Shown here: one piece after another, positions 17,044 through 25,283 of the stretch
Layout: each line of letters starts with the position of its first letter
Position numbering within the stretch: position 1 is the stretch's first letter
Assembly (NCBI GenBank): GCA_965249175.1
Contig: OZ252227.1
Span: 5,270,001-5,334,000, forward strand
Source: CAZYFH01 sp965249175
GTDB lineage: Bacteria; Acidobacteriota; Vicinamibacteria; Vicinamibacterales; UBA8438
Reading direction: 5' to 3'
Length of the DNA stretch: 64,000 nucleotides
Translations under genes and position numbers: made by a program
Notes under the pieces: generated by a model
What the model saw: the letters and a program-made list of their open reading frames with translations, nothing else
What the model was told of the DNA's origin: nothing
The model's database searches: none

Positions 17044-17565
17044 TCACCGGTTGACCGCGTACTCGAGCAGCACAATTCCGGACTTCGGGTAGACGCGATG
17101 CGTGCGAAACGTCAGTCGGGCTCGCGAGGCGGGCGTTGCGAGCATCGGGATGCCGCCGCCAAGGAGAATCGGGACCACGGCCGGTTCGACCGTATCGACG
17201 AGACCCGCGTCGAGGAGCGTGCGAAGCAGCTCTCCGCCGCCGAACAGCCAGATGTCCTTTCCCGATCTCGCCTTGAGCGATCGCACGTGCTCGGCGGGAT
17301 CGCTGTCGATGACCGAGACCGCCGGATAGTCCGCGGGGCGCAGCGTTCGCGAGAACACGACGACGTCGAGACCGGGCATCGCGCCACCGCCGCCCTGCTG
17401 CTGCGTGACCAGGTACGTTTTTCGCCCCATGACCGCAGTGTCGAACTGCGCCATGAGCGCCGCGAAGTCGATGTCCGGATCCATCACGATCCAATCGAAC
17501 TCGCCGCCGGGGCCGGCGATGTATCCGTCGAGGCTCGTGGCCACCTGGTAGCGAAGCCTGCGCAC
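17044..17565 (-). CDS. Dihydrofolate reductase family protein (RibD C-terminal-like)
   Basis: 173 aa, a single DHFR-like/RibD C-terminal domain without signal peptide. Visible signatures are VATSLDGYIAGPGGEFDWIV at the N-terminus, AVMGRKTYLV, and KDIWLFGGGELLRTLLDAGLVD, typical NADPH-binding and substrate elements of the YwjB/YyaP group. These are presumed NADPH-dependent reductases of unknown substrate and not the essential folate enzyme. The GTG at 17565 was chosen because GGAGGG lies four to five bases upstream. It is convergent with the toxin gene. Confidence 0.88.
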   Translation of the reverse strand: MRRLRYQVATSLDGYIAGPGGEFDWIVMDPDIDFAALMAQFDTAVMGRKTYLVTQQQGGGGAMPGLDVVVFSRTLRPADYPAVSVIDSDPAEHVRSLKARSGKDIWLFGGGELLRTLLDAGLVDTVEPAVVPILLGGGIPMLATPASRARLTFRTHRVYPKSGIVLLEYAVNR

Positions 17566-17630
17566 GTTGCCCTCCGGTCAGGCGAGGCGCGGTCGTGGAC
17601 CGCTCAGTCGAGCGACGGTGCGAAGCGGAA

Positions 17631-18080
17631 CTACTGGATGACGCCTGGTTTGATTCGGTAGGCCCGGGTCGCGGGATCCTGCTCGCGATACACCGCATGG
17701 CACGCCTCGCAGGCCGCGCCGATCTGCCGAGCGGTGGCGGTGGCCGCCGCGGAGTCGACCGACTCCGCGGAAAGCGCGTCGTCGAGTTGGTCTATCTTCT
17801 CCAATGCGGCACGAACGAACGCGACCGCATCGTCCTTGCCGTGGTCACGCCACAACGTGACGGTCGTGGCCAGCTGCTGGCGGGTGAGCACGAGCCTGGA
17901 CTTCGCTGCTTCGAAGTCGTTGTCCGCGAGCGACGCGGTGACGCCGGCGAAGTTCGGACCGAGCGTCTTCATCGTGCTGACGAAGTGGTCCAGCGTGTAT
18001 ACCGGATACGGCTTCTGCGCCGTCACGAATACGCCCGCGACGAGCGCCGCCGCCGTGACCATCGCGAGCCGCGCCGCCAC
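17631..18080 (-). CDS. Cytochrome c'-like secreted haem protein (module 2)
   Basis: 149 aa. A signal peptide (to about residue 22) is followed by a mostly helical mature domain ending in a single C-terminal haem site CEACH (C124, C127, H128) in GAACEACHAVYREQD. The placement of CxxCH near the end of a four-helix domain is the hallmark of cytochrome c' and related c'-type proteins, which carry electrons or bind NO/CO in the periplasm. The start is a GTG at 18080, seven bases after the stop of the DUF1552 gene, so it is the third gene of module 2, in the place where modules 1 and 3 encode an ankyrin protein. Upstream open frame is shadow of the DUF1552 gene. Confidence 0.85.
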   Translation of the reverse strand: MAARLAMVTAAALVAGVFVTAQKPYPVYTLDHFVSTMKTLGPNFAGVTASLADNDFEAAKSRLVLTRQQLATTVTLWRDHGKDDAVAFVRAALEKIDQLDDALSAESVDSAAATATARQIGAACEACHAVYREQDPATRAYRIKPGVIQ

Positions 18081-18087
18081 ACCCGGG

Positions 18088-19440
18088 CTAGGCCGTCGTG
18101 AGTCGGTCGAGCTGGCCGGTGCTGTCGCCGAGCGATTCAACTGGAACTCCCAGCTTCTCCAGAATGGTGAGGTGCATGTTCGCCAGCGGCGTGTCCTGCG
18201 GATAGCGGATGTATCGGCCGCCCTTGATCCCCGCCGCCTTGCCACCCACCAGCGCGATCGGCAGGTCGTCGTGGAAGTGGGTGTTGCTGTCGCTGATCCC
18301 GGTGCCATAGAGAAACAGCGTCGAGTCGAGCATCGTGCCGTCACCTTCCGGCAATCCCGCCAGCTTCTCGACGAGATAGGCAAAGTGCCGGAAGTGATAC
18401 TCGTTGATCTTGTGTAGCCGCTCGAGCTTGGCCGCCTCGTCCTGGTGATGCGAGAGCGGGTGATGCGAGTCGGACACACCGATCTCGGGATACGCGCGTC
18501 CGCTCACCTCGCGGGCCAGCATGAACGTACTGATGCGCGTCAGGTCGGTCTGATACGCGAGCGCCAGCAAGTCCATCATCAGCTTGGCGTGCTCGGCGTA
18601 GTCGCTCGGCACCCCCACGGGCTGATCGACGACCGGCAGCTCCCGGGAGCTCTGCTGCTCGGCCATGGAGATCCGACGCTCGACGTCACGCATCGCGTCG
18701 AGATACTCGTCGAGTTTCACCTTGTCGCCGGGGCCGATGACCTTCTCCAGTCCTTTGAGCTCGCCGCCGACGGCATCCAGAATGCTCCGGTCTCGCCGCA
18801 TGCGCGCCAACCGGGCTTCCGGGTCGGTGCTGCCGCTCGTGCCGAAAAGCCGCTCGAACACCGCGCGCGGGTCGTTCTCGATCGGCAGCGGTGTCGTGGG
18901 CGTGCGCCATGCGATGGTGTTGGTATACGCACAACTCGCGCCGCCGTCGCAGTTGCCCACCATCGAGTTCGATTCGATGCCGAGCTCGAGCGAGGCGATC
19001 TGGGTTTCTTCCGAGAGCTTCCGGGCTGCGATCTGATCCATCGACACGGCGTTGAAGACGTCGGCGCCGTTGGTGATCTTGAACGGCACGCTGGTCAGGA
19101 AGGTGCCGGCGGAGCGGGCGTGGTCGCCGCCCCCCTTGACGAGGTTGGCCGATTCGTCATCGAGCCCCCCGCACAGCAACACCCGGTCCTTGAGCTTGTT
19201 CAGCGACCGCAGCGTCGGCGGCAGCTCGCTCATCGGACCTTCGGTCTTCGGAAACCAATAGGGCATCGACATACCGTTTGGCACGTAGAAGACCCCGAAC
19301 CGACGCACCGGCGCCGCCGCCGTCTGGGCAAGCGCGGTCATCGCCGGGACCATGCCGTCGAGCAACGGAAGCGCGATCGTGGCGCCGAGCCCGCGTAACA
19401 CCGTCCGGCGCGGCAGATGCGTCTTCGTAATGAATGCCAT
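18088..19440 (-). CDS. DUF1552 (HXXSHH) Tat-exported protein, module 2
   Basis: 450 aa. Tat signal at the start (LPRRTVLRGLGATIALPLL); HXXSHH motif as HPLSHH at residues 327-332, preceded by GVSDSH. The conserved SCAYTNTIAWRTPTTPLP and VFERLFG segments match the module 3 copy closely. The ATG at 19440 follows GGTGGAGAA and lies 27 bases after the DUF1592 stop. As for the other copies, export is predictable from sequence but the chemistry is unknown. The gene ends seven bases before the c'-type cytochrome gene. Confidence 0.93.
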   Translation of the reverse strand: MAFITKTHLPRRTVLRGLGATIALPLLDGMVPAMTALAQTAAAPVRRFGVFYVPNGMSMPYWFPKTEGPMSELPPTLRSLNKLKDRVLLCGGLDDESANLVKGGGDHARSAGTFLTSVPFKITNGADVFNAVSMDQIAARKLSEETQIASLELGIESNSMVGNCDGGASCAYTNTIAWRTPTTPLPIENDPRAVFERLFGTSGSTDPEARLARMRRDRSILDAVGGELKGLEKVIGPGDKVKLDEYLDAMRDVERRISMAEQQSSRELPVVDQPVGVPSDYAEHAKLMMDLLALAYQTDLTRISTFMLAREVSGRAYPEIGVSDSHHPLSHHQDEAAKLERLHKINEYHFRHFAYLVEKLAGLPEGDGTMLDSTLFLYGTGISDSNTHFHDDLPIALVGGKAAGIKGGRYIRYPQDTPLANMHLTILEKLGVPVESLGDSTGQLDRLTTA

Positions 19441-19467
19441 TGTCTGTTCTCCACCCTCAAAAACGAA

Positions 19468-21918
19468 CTACTGCTGCGCGGCAACCAGGTCGTCTTCACC
19501 CTGTGCCCGTCTCAACTGGAACGGATCGCTGTTGACAATCGCGCCGATCAGCGACGACCAGCGATAGTCGTCGCTGGCGAGCTCACGCACAATATGGCGA
19601 ATCGTCGGCGCATCGTGGTGGTTGACACCGCGACCCAAGGCATACGTCAGCAACTTCTCGGTCACGGTACGGATGAACTCGTCGGTCCCCTCGGTCAGCA
19701 ACGCCTCGCGAAACTCCCGCGGGCTGTCGATCGTCTCGCCCGACAGCTCGATGGTCGCATTGATCTCGGCGCCGCCGTCGGTCTCGCGCCAGCGCCCGAT
19801 CGCGTCGAAGTGCTCCATCGCGAATCCCAGCGGGTCCATTCGGCGATGGCAGCTCGCGCACACCGGGCTGGCCCGGTGCTGCTCCATCCGCTCGCGGAGC
19901 GAGGTCGGGTTCGCGCGATCGTTTTCCTCCAGCGGCGGCACGTTGGGCGGGGGCGGGGGCGGGGGCGCGCCGAGCAGGTTCTCGAGCACCCACATCCCGC
20001 GCAGCACGACCGACGTCCGGTTGGCGTACGACGTCACGGTCAACAGGCTCGCGTGCCCGAGCAATCCGTGGCGCCGGTCATCGTTCCACGTGACCCGGCG
20101 GAACCGGCTGCCGTAGACGTCGTCGACGCCGTAGTGTCGCGCCAGCTGCTCGTTCAGAAACGTGTAGTCGGCCCGCAGCAGCTCCTCAATCGGACGATCT
20201 TCGCGAAGCTGGCTTTCGAAGAACAGCTCGGTCTCGCGGACCATCGCCTTGCGCAGCGAGTCGTTGAAACCGGCGAACAGCGCGCCGTCGGGGTCCTGAG
20301 AGTCGATGTTGCGCATCTGGAGCCACTGGCCGACGAAGTCTTTCATGAAGCGCGCGGACTTCCGGTCATCGAGCATCCGGCGGACCTGCGCGTCTAGCAC
20401 ACTAGGCTCGCTGAGCCGCTCGTCGGCGGCGAGATCGAGAAGCTCTTCGTCGGGAATGCTCTTCCAGAGGAAGAACGCCAGCCGCGAGGCCAGCTCCAGA
20501 TCGCTCAACCGGTAGATGCTTCCCGCCTGCGTGTCGACCGGGTGCTGCTCGACCCGCATCAAGAACTTCGGCATCGCGAGCAGCGCCTCGAGTGCGCGCT
20601 CGATCCCGGACTCGAAATCGCCATCGGCCCGACCTTCGCGATAGACCACGAGCAGCGGCTCGACGTCGGCGACGGTCACCGGTCGGCGGTAGGCGCGGCG
20701 GGCCAGCGAGCGGATAATCTCGCGCGCGCAGGATTCCTCGGCCTCCACGCCGCTGCCACTCGGCCGGCAGGTGAAGATGCGTCGACGACTGGGCGTGTCG
20801 TCTGGCACGGACCCATCGAACGGTCCGGAGATGTACACCATGTCGATCCCGGGGACGTCGCTCGCCGCGGCCGGCGACGGCGCAGAATCGCTGAACGCGA
20901 CCGAGACGAGGCGCGTGCCCGCTTCGATCGGCACCCGGATCTCCAGCTCGTGGTCGGCGACCATCCGATACTCGTGGAGTCGCTGGCCTTCGACGTCCTC
21001 CTCCGGCACGGCAATCAACTGGCCAGGGTCGGGTCCCGGGAATCGTCCACCGATCGGGAACCGCTCCACCAGCGCGTGATCGATCCGTACCTCGATCTGA
21101 TGCTCGTCCTCGGCGATACCGTCGATCGTCTCGATCGTTTCGTTGCGCTTCAGACGAATCGCGAACACGTAGTCGCCGTCGAGCGGAAAGTTGTGCCGCA
21201 CGGACAGCCCGCCGTGCGTCGCGAACGGCATGTCCTCGCCGGCACGGACGTCGCGACGCTCGTAGCCCACCTTGTAGACCTGCATGATCGGCCGGTTGTC
21301 GGGGCTACCGATCGCCGCGCGGCTGATCTTCGTCGCGGCAGCGATATAGCGCGCCATCAGTGACGGCGTAATCGACAGGACGTCGGCGTTGTTGTCGAAG
21401 CCAAACCCAGCCATGTCACCCGGCAGGAGCGCCTGGCCATCGACCTCGAGCGCCAGCAAGTCGTAGACGGCGTTGACGTACTCGAATCGATTGAGCCTAC
21501 GCGACGCCACGCGTCCGGGGTTGGGATTGGCGGCGGCGGCACCATCCAGCGCGGCCTCGAGCGACGTCGCGAAGGCGTTGAGCGTCGCGACATCCGGCCG
21601 CGGCCGACCTTCGGGCGGCATCTGCCCGCTCCGGAGCTTGTGAACGACCTTCTCCAGCGTTTCAACGTTGCCGTGAACGTCGCCGATATCCAGCTGGTCA
21701 AGTAGCAGATCGGCCGTCTTGAGCCGCTCGTTGTGGCAGGTGACGCAGTACTGGTCGAGCAACTCGCGGCTCGGAAGCTCCGTCGCCGCCTGCTCGGCCC
21801 GCGCGCCGCCGGGATGCTCGGCGGGGGCCGTGTGCACGCGTGCATCGGGCGCGAAGACCCCCAGCGTCACGACGAGTCCGGCCAGTCCCACCACGCGTGC
21901 GTTCAGCATCCTCGCCAT
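19468..21918 (-). CDS. Planctomycete-type cytochrome / DUF1592 family protein, module 2
   Basis: 816 aa with signal peptide (VVGLAGLVVTLGVFAPDA). CVTCH at C58-C61-H62, then DUF1587 (RRLNRFEYVNAVYDLL), a long insertion with EDEHQIEVRIDHALVE likely to be the carbohydrate-binding-like module, DUF1595 (RRAYRRPVTVAD), DUF1592 (ASRLAFFLWKSIPDEELL), DUF1588 with a second haem-like CASCH near residue 688 and the proline run GAPPPPPPPNVPPL, and DUF1585. The order is as in module 1; the two are recognisable paralogues. ATG at 21918; an in-frame ATG nine bases downstream is also possible. It is divergent from the ankyrin gene at 22085. Confidence 0.93.
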   Translation of the reverse strand: MARMLNARVVGLAGLVVTLGVFAPDARVHTAPAEHPGGARAEQAATELPSRELLDQYCVTCHNERLKTADLLLDQLDIGDVHGNVETLEKVVHKLRSGQMPPEGRPRPDVATLNAFATSLEAALDGAAAANPNPGRVASRRLNRFEYVNAVYDLLALEVDGQALLPGDMAGFGFDNNADVLSITPSLMARYIAAATKISRAAIGSPDNRPIMQVYKVGYERRDVRAGEDMPFATHGGLSVRHNFPLDGDYVFAIRLKRNETIETIDGIAEDEHQIEVRIDHALVERFPIGGRFPGPDPGQLIAVPEEDVEGQRLHEYRMVADHELEIRVPIEAGTRLVSVAFSDSAPSPAAASDVPGIDMVYISGPFDGSVPDDTPSRRRIFTCRPSGSGVEAEESCAREIIRSLARRAYRRPVTVADVEPLLVVYREGRADGDFESGIERALEALLAMPKFLMRVEQHPVDTQAGSIYRLSDLELASRLAFFLWKSIPDEELLDLAADERLSEPSVLDAQVRRMLDDRKSARFMKDFVGQWLQMRNIDSQDPDGALFAGFNDSLRKAMVRETELFFESQLREDRPIEELLRADYTFLNEQLARHYGVDDVYGSRFRRVTWNDDRRHGLLGHASLLTVTSYANRTSVVLRGMWVLENLLGAPPPPPPPNVPPLEENDRANPTSLRERMEQHRASPVCASCHRRMDPLGFAMEHFDAIGRWRETDGGAEINATIELSGETIDSPREFREALLTEGTDEFIRTVTEKLLTYALGRGVNHHDAPTIRHIVRELASDDYRWSSLIGAIVNSDPFQLRRAQGEDDLVAAQQ

Positions 21919-22084
21919 AACCAGTCAACCCCTCGACAATCAAGGGCGCGCTTTGCGCCGGAGCAACTAAATCAGAAGGCTTGCATTATACCGCCGGAGC
22001 TCGTCAAGCGCCTACCCATATTGCTTGCTGGCGGATACCGAGCCCTTATCTTGGATATAGTAGGCAAGTTCCCAGGGAGGCACT

Positions 22085-23674
22085 ATGAACCGTCGCGTGG
22101 GCATGTTCTTGGCAATGTCGGTCGTGTGCGTCGCCACGGTCGCGGCCCAGGATCTTCGGCTCGTCACCGCCGCAGCCGACCAGGACGCGGCCGCCCTGCA
22201 GGCCCTTCTCGCCGAGGGGGTCGATGTCAACACGGCCCGAGCCGACGGCGCGACAGCGATTCTCTGGGCGGCGCACCGGGACGACCTCGACACGGTTGCG
22301 CAGTTACTCGATGCGGGCGCCGACGTGAACACGGCCGACGATCATGGCGTGACCCCGCTCGAGCGAGCGGCCGAGAACGCGAGCGCCGCGATGGTCGGTG
22401 CCCTGCTGGCGGCCGGCGCGGACGCCAATGCGGCGCAGACGAGCGGGCTCACCCCGCTGATGACCGCGGCGCGTACCGGGAACGTGGCTGTTGTGCAGGC
22501 GCTCCTCGGCCACGGCGCCGATGTCAACGCGACCACCGCCGAAACCCGGAGCACCGCGTTGATGTGGGCTGTGTCCGAGCCACATCCGGATGTCGTGCGC
22601 GTGCTGCTGGACGCCGGCGCCGACCCGCGCGCGTCGACGTACAAGGGCTTTACGCCGCTGATGTTCGCGGCGCGCAACGGCGACATCGGGCTCGCCCGGA
22701 CACTCATCGACGCGGGTGTCGACATCAACGAGCCAAGCGCGGATGGAACACACGTCCTTCCCTACGCCATCGTCAGCGCCCAGGACGCGTTCGCGTTGTT
22801 CCTGCTCGAGGAGGGCGCCGATCCGAACGGATCGATGAACGGCGTGTTCGCGTTGCACGCAGCATCCGGATCGGTCAGCCAGTGGCTGGGCGAGTGGTAT
22901 CGCCGGCACGGCCGGGGCGGTCTCTACGCGGGGTTCGGCGGCGGGCGGCTCAGCGGCAGTCGTCGGGTCCCGCTGGTAAAGGCGCTTCTCGCCAAGGGTG
23001 CCGACCCGAACGCGCGCATCACGGCGTCGGCCATGATCATGAGCTACATCGGCTATCCGAAAAAGGGCGCGTTCGAGCCGTTCTCGTGTGGCACTGGTGA
23101 TCTCCGCGGCGCCACGCCGCTTTGGGTAGCGGCGCACGACATGAACGGCACCCATGGACAGGCCCACGTCTTCGCTGTCATGCCGAGCGGGACCACGACG
23201 AACGTCGACGTCCTGCAGGCACTGCTGGACGGCGGCGCGGATCAGCACCTCACGACCGACGACGGCACCACACCGTTCATGGCGGCCGCCGGACTCGGTC
23301 CGGCCACCTACACGCCGCGGGAGCCGCGTGGCGTCCGGGCGGTGAGCTCGGAGCAGGCGGTCCGCCTCCTGCACGAAGCGGGAGCCGACATCAACGCGGT
23401 CAACGAGGCCAACTTCACCGCGCTCCACGGCGCCGCGTTTCGCGGGATGAACGAGGTCATCGAGTACCTCGTGGCGAACGGCGCCGACATCGACGCGCGG
23501 GATTTCCGCGGTCGCACCGCCTACCGGATGGCAGAGGGATCGAAGCAGTCGTTCCAGTTCCAGAGCTGGCCCGAAACCGCCGAGCTCCTCGCCCGCCTGG
23601 GCGCCAACACGCGGCTAGGGATCCCCGGCACGGTGCAGGAGCGGCTGCGCGACGTCTCGGCCGTCGAGCCTTAG
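22085..23674 (+). CDS. Secreted ankyrin-repeat protein with conserved central insertion
   Basis: 529 aa. Signal peptide to about residue 21 (VVCVATVAAQ). Ankyrin repeats flank a non-ankyrin block that reads SAMIMSYIGYPKKGAFEPF then CGTGDLRGATPLWVAAH, and the protein ends RLGIPGTVQERLRDV; both blocks are conserved in the paralogue at 55708-57306. Probably an exported binding or scaffold protein; no catalytic motif. GGGAGG at 22075-22080 supports the ATG at 22085, and a -10-like TATAGT lies at 22056-22061. It is divergent from module 2, with 166 bases between the starts, and is followed by REP-like locus 4. Confidence 0.92.
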   Translation: MNRRVGMFLAMSVVCVATVAAQDLRLVTAAADQDAAALQALLAEGVDVNTARADGATAILWAAHRDDLDTVAQLLDAGADVNTADDHGVTPLERAAENASAAMVGALLAAGADANAAQTSGLTPLMTAARTGNVAVVQALLGHGADVNATTAETRSTALMWAVSEPHPDVVRVLLDAGADPRASTYKGFTPLMFAARNGDIGLARTLIDAGVDINEPSADGTHVLPYAIVSAQDAFALFLLEEGADPNGSMNGVFALHAASGSVSQWLGEWYRRHGRGGLYAGFGGGRLSGSRRVPLVKALLAKGADPNARITASAMIMSYIGYPKKGAFEPFSCGTGDLRGATPLWVAAHDMNGTHGQAHVFAVMPSGTTTNVDVLQALLDGGADQHLTTDDGTTPFMAAAGLGPATYTPREPRGVRAVSSEQAVRLLHEAGADINAVNEANFTALHGAAFRGMNEVIEYLVANGADIDARDFRGRTAYRMAEGSKQSFQFQSWPETAELLARLGANTRLGIPGTVQERLRDVSAVEP

Positions 23675-23679
23675 TCTTA

Positions 23680-23722
23680 GTCAGACGGGGCTGCGCCCCG
23701 AACCCCCGCGGGCGCTGCTCCA
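23680..23722. repeat. REP-like GC-rich hairpin mosaic, locus 4
   Basis: A short copy: hairpin GGGGCTGCGCCCC then AACCCCCGCGGGCGCTGCTCC, matching one end of loci 2 and 3. It begins about six bases after the ankyrin stop and separates two convergent genes. A terminator or mRNA-stabilising role is possible. Confidence 0.65.
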
Positions 23723-23726
23723 CGGC

Positions 23727-24047
23727 TTAGCCATCCTCGACGACGACGGCCGTCCCGAACGCCAACAGCTCGGCCGCGCCCTGCATCACCATCGATGTCT
23801 GGAACCGGGCGCTGACGATGGCGTTGGCGCCGATCCCTCGAGCTTCCTCGACCATGCGGTCGAGCGCTTGCTCACGCGATTCGGCCATCAACTTCGTGTA
23901 TTCCGACACCTCGCCACCGACGATGCCGCGCAACGTCGCCATGATGTCCTTGCCCAGGTGACGCGCCCGGATCGTGTTACCACGGACCAACCCGAGCGTC
24001 CGTACGACACGCTTTCCCTCAACGCCGTCCGTCGTCACCACGATCAT
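23727..24047 (-). CDS. YbjQ family protein (DUF74)
   Basis: 106 aa, the length of single-domain YbjQ proteins. Signature blocks: GNTIRARHLGKDIMATLRGIVGGE, YTKLMAESREQALDRMVEEA and IGANAIVSARFQTSMVMQGA. The family forms pentameric rings and is sometimes called a heavy-metal-binding domain, but no function is established. The ATG at 24047 overlaps the anti-sigma stop by four bases (ATGA), with GGGAGG upstream, so it is the third gene of the sigma-factor operon; the longer frame to 24134 is shadow. Confidence 0.9.
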   Translation of the reverse strand: MIVVTTDGVEGKRVVRTLGLVRGNTIRARHLGKDIMATLRGIVGGEVSEYTKLMAESREQALDRMVEEARGIGANAIVSARFQTSMVMQGAAELLAFGTAVVVEDG

Positions 24048-24487
24048 TTCTGAACCTCCCGGTAGCGGTCCGTCTTCATCGCCTTGAGTCTGTCCAGCAA
24101 CACCCCGAGCAGCAGCAGACCGAAGCCGGTCCATCCTCCGAACACGATGAGCTTCTCGGCGATCGGCTCATCCGACGTCCAGAGCTCCCAGGCCCCGTAG
24201 CCGGTAAGCCCAATGAACCAGACGACCACGATCAGCCACCCGGCGCTGAGTGAGAGTCGGCTCCCGACGCTCCGGGGAGCTTCCAACCACTGATCGTCCG
24301 ACGGCACGTTGAACTCGGCGCCCATCGTCACCTCCCGCACACGCCGCAGTTCCGCGAGCTCCTCGCGGCAGGCGGCGCAGTCTTCCAGGTGGAGTCGGAC
24401 CCGCTGGTCGTCCACCTGCGTCAGCGATTCGTCCAGATAGCCCGACAGCAACGCCTCGTCGAAGCTGCGGCCACAGTGCTCAGGCAT
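24044..24487 (-). CDS. Anti-sigma factor with zinc-finger (zf-HC2) domain
   Basis: 147 aa. The N-terminal anti-sigma zinc finger is clear: H33-x3-C37-x2-C40 (HLEDCAACREEL). Two hydrophobic segments follow near residues 84-102 and 115-132, so it is membrane-anchored, unlike the simplest single-span anti-sigma factors. It should bind the ECF sigma factor encoded just upstream and release it on an envelope or redox signal; the signal is unknown. Its start overlaps the sigma-factor stop by eight bases (24480-24487). Confidence 0.88.
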   Translation of the reverse strand: MPEHCGRSFDEALLSGYLDESLTQVDDQRVRLHLEDCAACREELAELRRVREVTMGAEFNVPSDDQWLEAPRSVGSRLSLSAGWLIVVVWFIGLTGYGAWELWTSDEPIAEKLIVFGGWTGFGLLLLGVLLDRLKAMKTDRYREVQK

Positions 24488-25145
24488 CCTGCTCCCCTTC
24501 GTCCTTCTTCAACTCCGCCCGGAGCGACGAGCGCGCCGCGTGGAGCCTCGACATCACGGTCCCGATGGGGATATCCAGCACGCTGGCGATCTCGGCGTAC
24601 GCGAGGTCATGGAAATCCCGGAGCACGAGGATCTCCCGATGGTCCGCGGAGAGCGCGCCGATTGCGCGCCAGACGCCGCGCGCCCGTTCTCGACGACCGA
24701 GTGCCTGTTCGGGGTCGGGTGTCGTGGCCGACAGATGCGCCGCGAGATCGGGCCGGGCATCGAGCGGCTCCGTCGGTCGCGCCGCACGGCGCCGCCACAG
24801 GTCGCGAGCCCGATTCCGGACGATGGCGAAGAGCCATGGCCGCACCGGACGGTCGTCACGAAACCGCGCCAGGCTGCCAAAGAACCGCAGCATCGCATCC
24901 TGCGCGATGTCGAGTGCGTCGTCAGGGTCGCCCACGATCTGGAGCGCCAACAGGTAGGCCGGTCGCCGGAAACGGCGAGCCAGCTCGTCGCGCGCCTCCG
25001 CCCTGCCGGCCCGCGCACCGACGACGAGCCGGCGGTCGGCGTCGTCGGGTGCGGGCACCGATATCGCGGCATGGTGTGGGAGCAGGGCCATGTGGCTGTC
25101 CACATCCTTCCATACGGGCGACCGCTGCGGATTATTCGCGCGCAT
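24480..25145 (-). CDS. ECF-type RNA polymerase sigma factor
   Basis: 221 aa. Region 2 is visible in DIAQDAMLRFFGSLARF through RPWLFAIVRNRARDLWRRR, and region 4 in LSADHREILVLRDFHDLAYAEIASVLDI then PIGTVMSRLHAARSSLRAEL; there is no region 3, as in extracytoplasmic-function sigmas. It would direct polymerase to its own regulon when released by the adjacent anti-sigma factor. The start at 25145 has only a weak ribosome site; Met at 25091 (MALLPHHAA) is a plausible shorter start. Downstream neighbours are the anti-sigma and YbjQ genes. Confidence 0.9.
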   Translation of the reverse strand: MRANNPQRSPVWKDVDSHMALLPHHAAISVPAPDDADRRLVVGARAGRAEARDELARRFRRPAYLLALQIVGDPDDALDIAQDAMLRFFGSLARFRDDRPVRPWLFAIVRNRARDLWRRRAARPTEPLDARPDLAAHLSATTPDPEQALGRRERARGVWRAIGALSADHREILVLRDFHDLAYAEIASVLDIPIGTVMSRLHAARSSLRAELKKDEGEQDA

Positions 25146-25283
25146 TTCTTACTCGTTGCGGGACCGTCGGCATAGCCCCACGTCAACCGGCAGTGGGGCC
25201 GAGAGCGAAGTGCCACTCTTGGCTGTGTTCGCGGGCTCAGAATCTGCGCGGTCGTGAACGTGAATATCTGAACAGCCCCGTTC

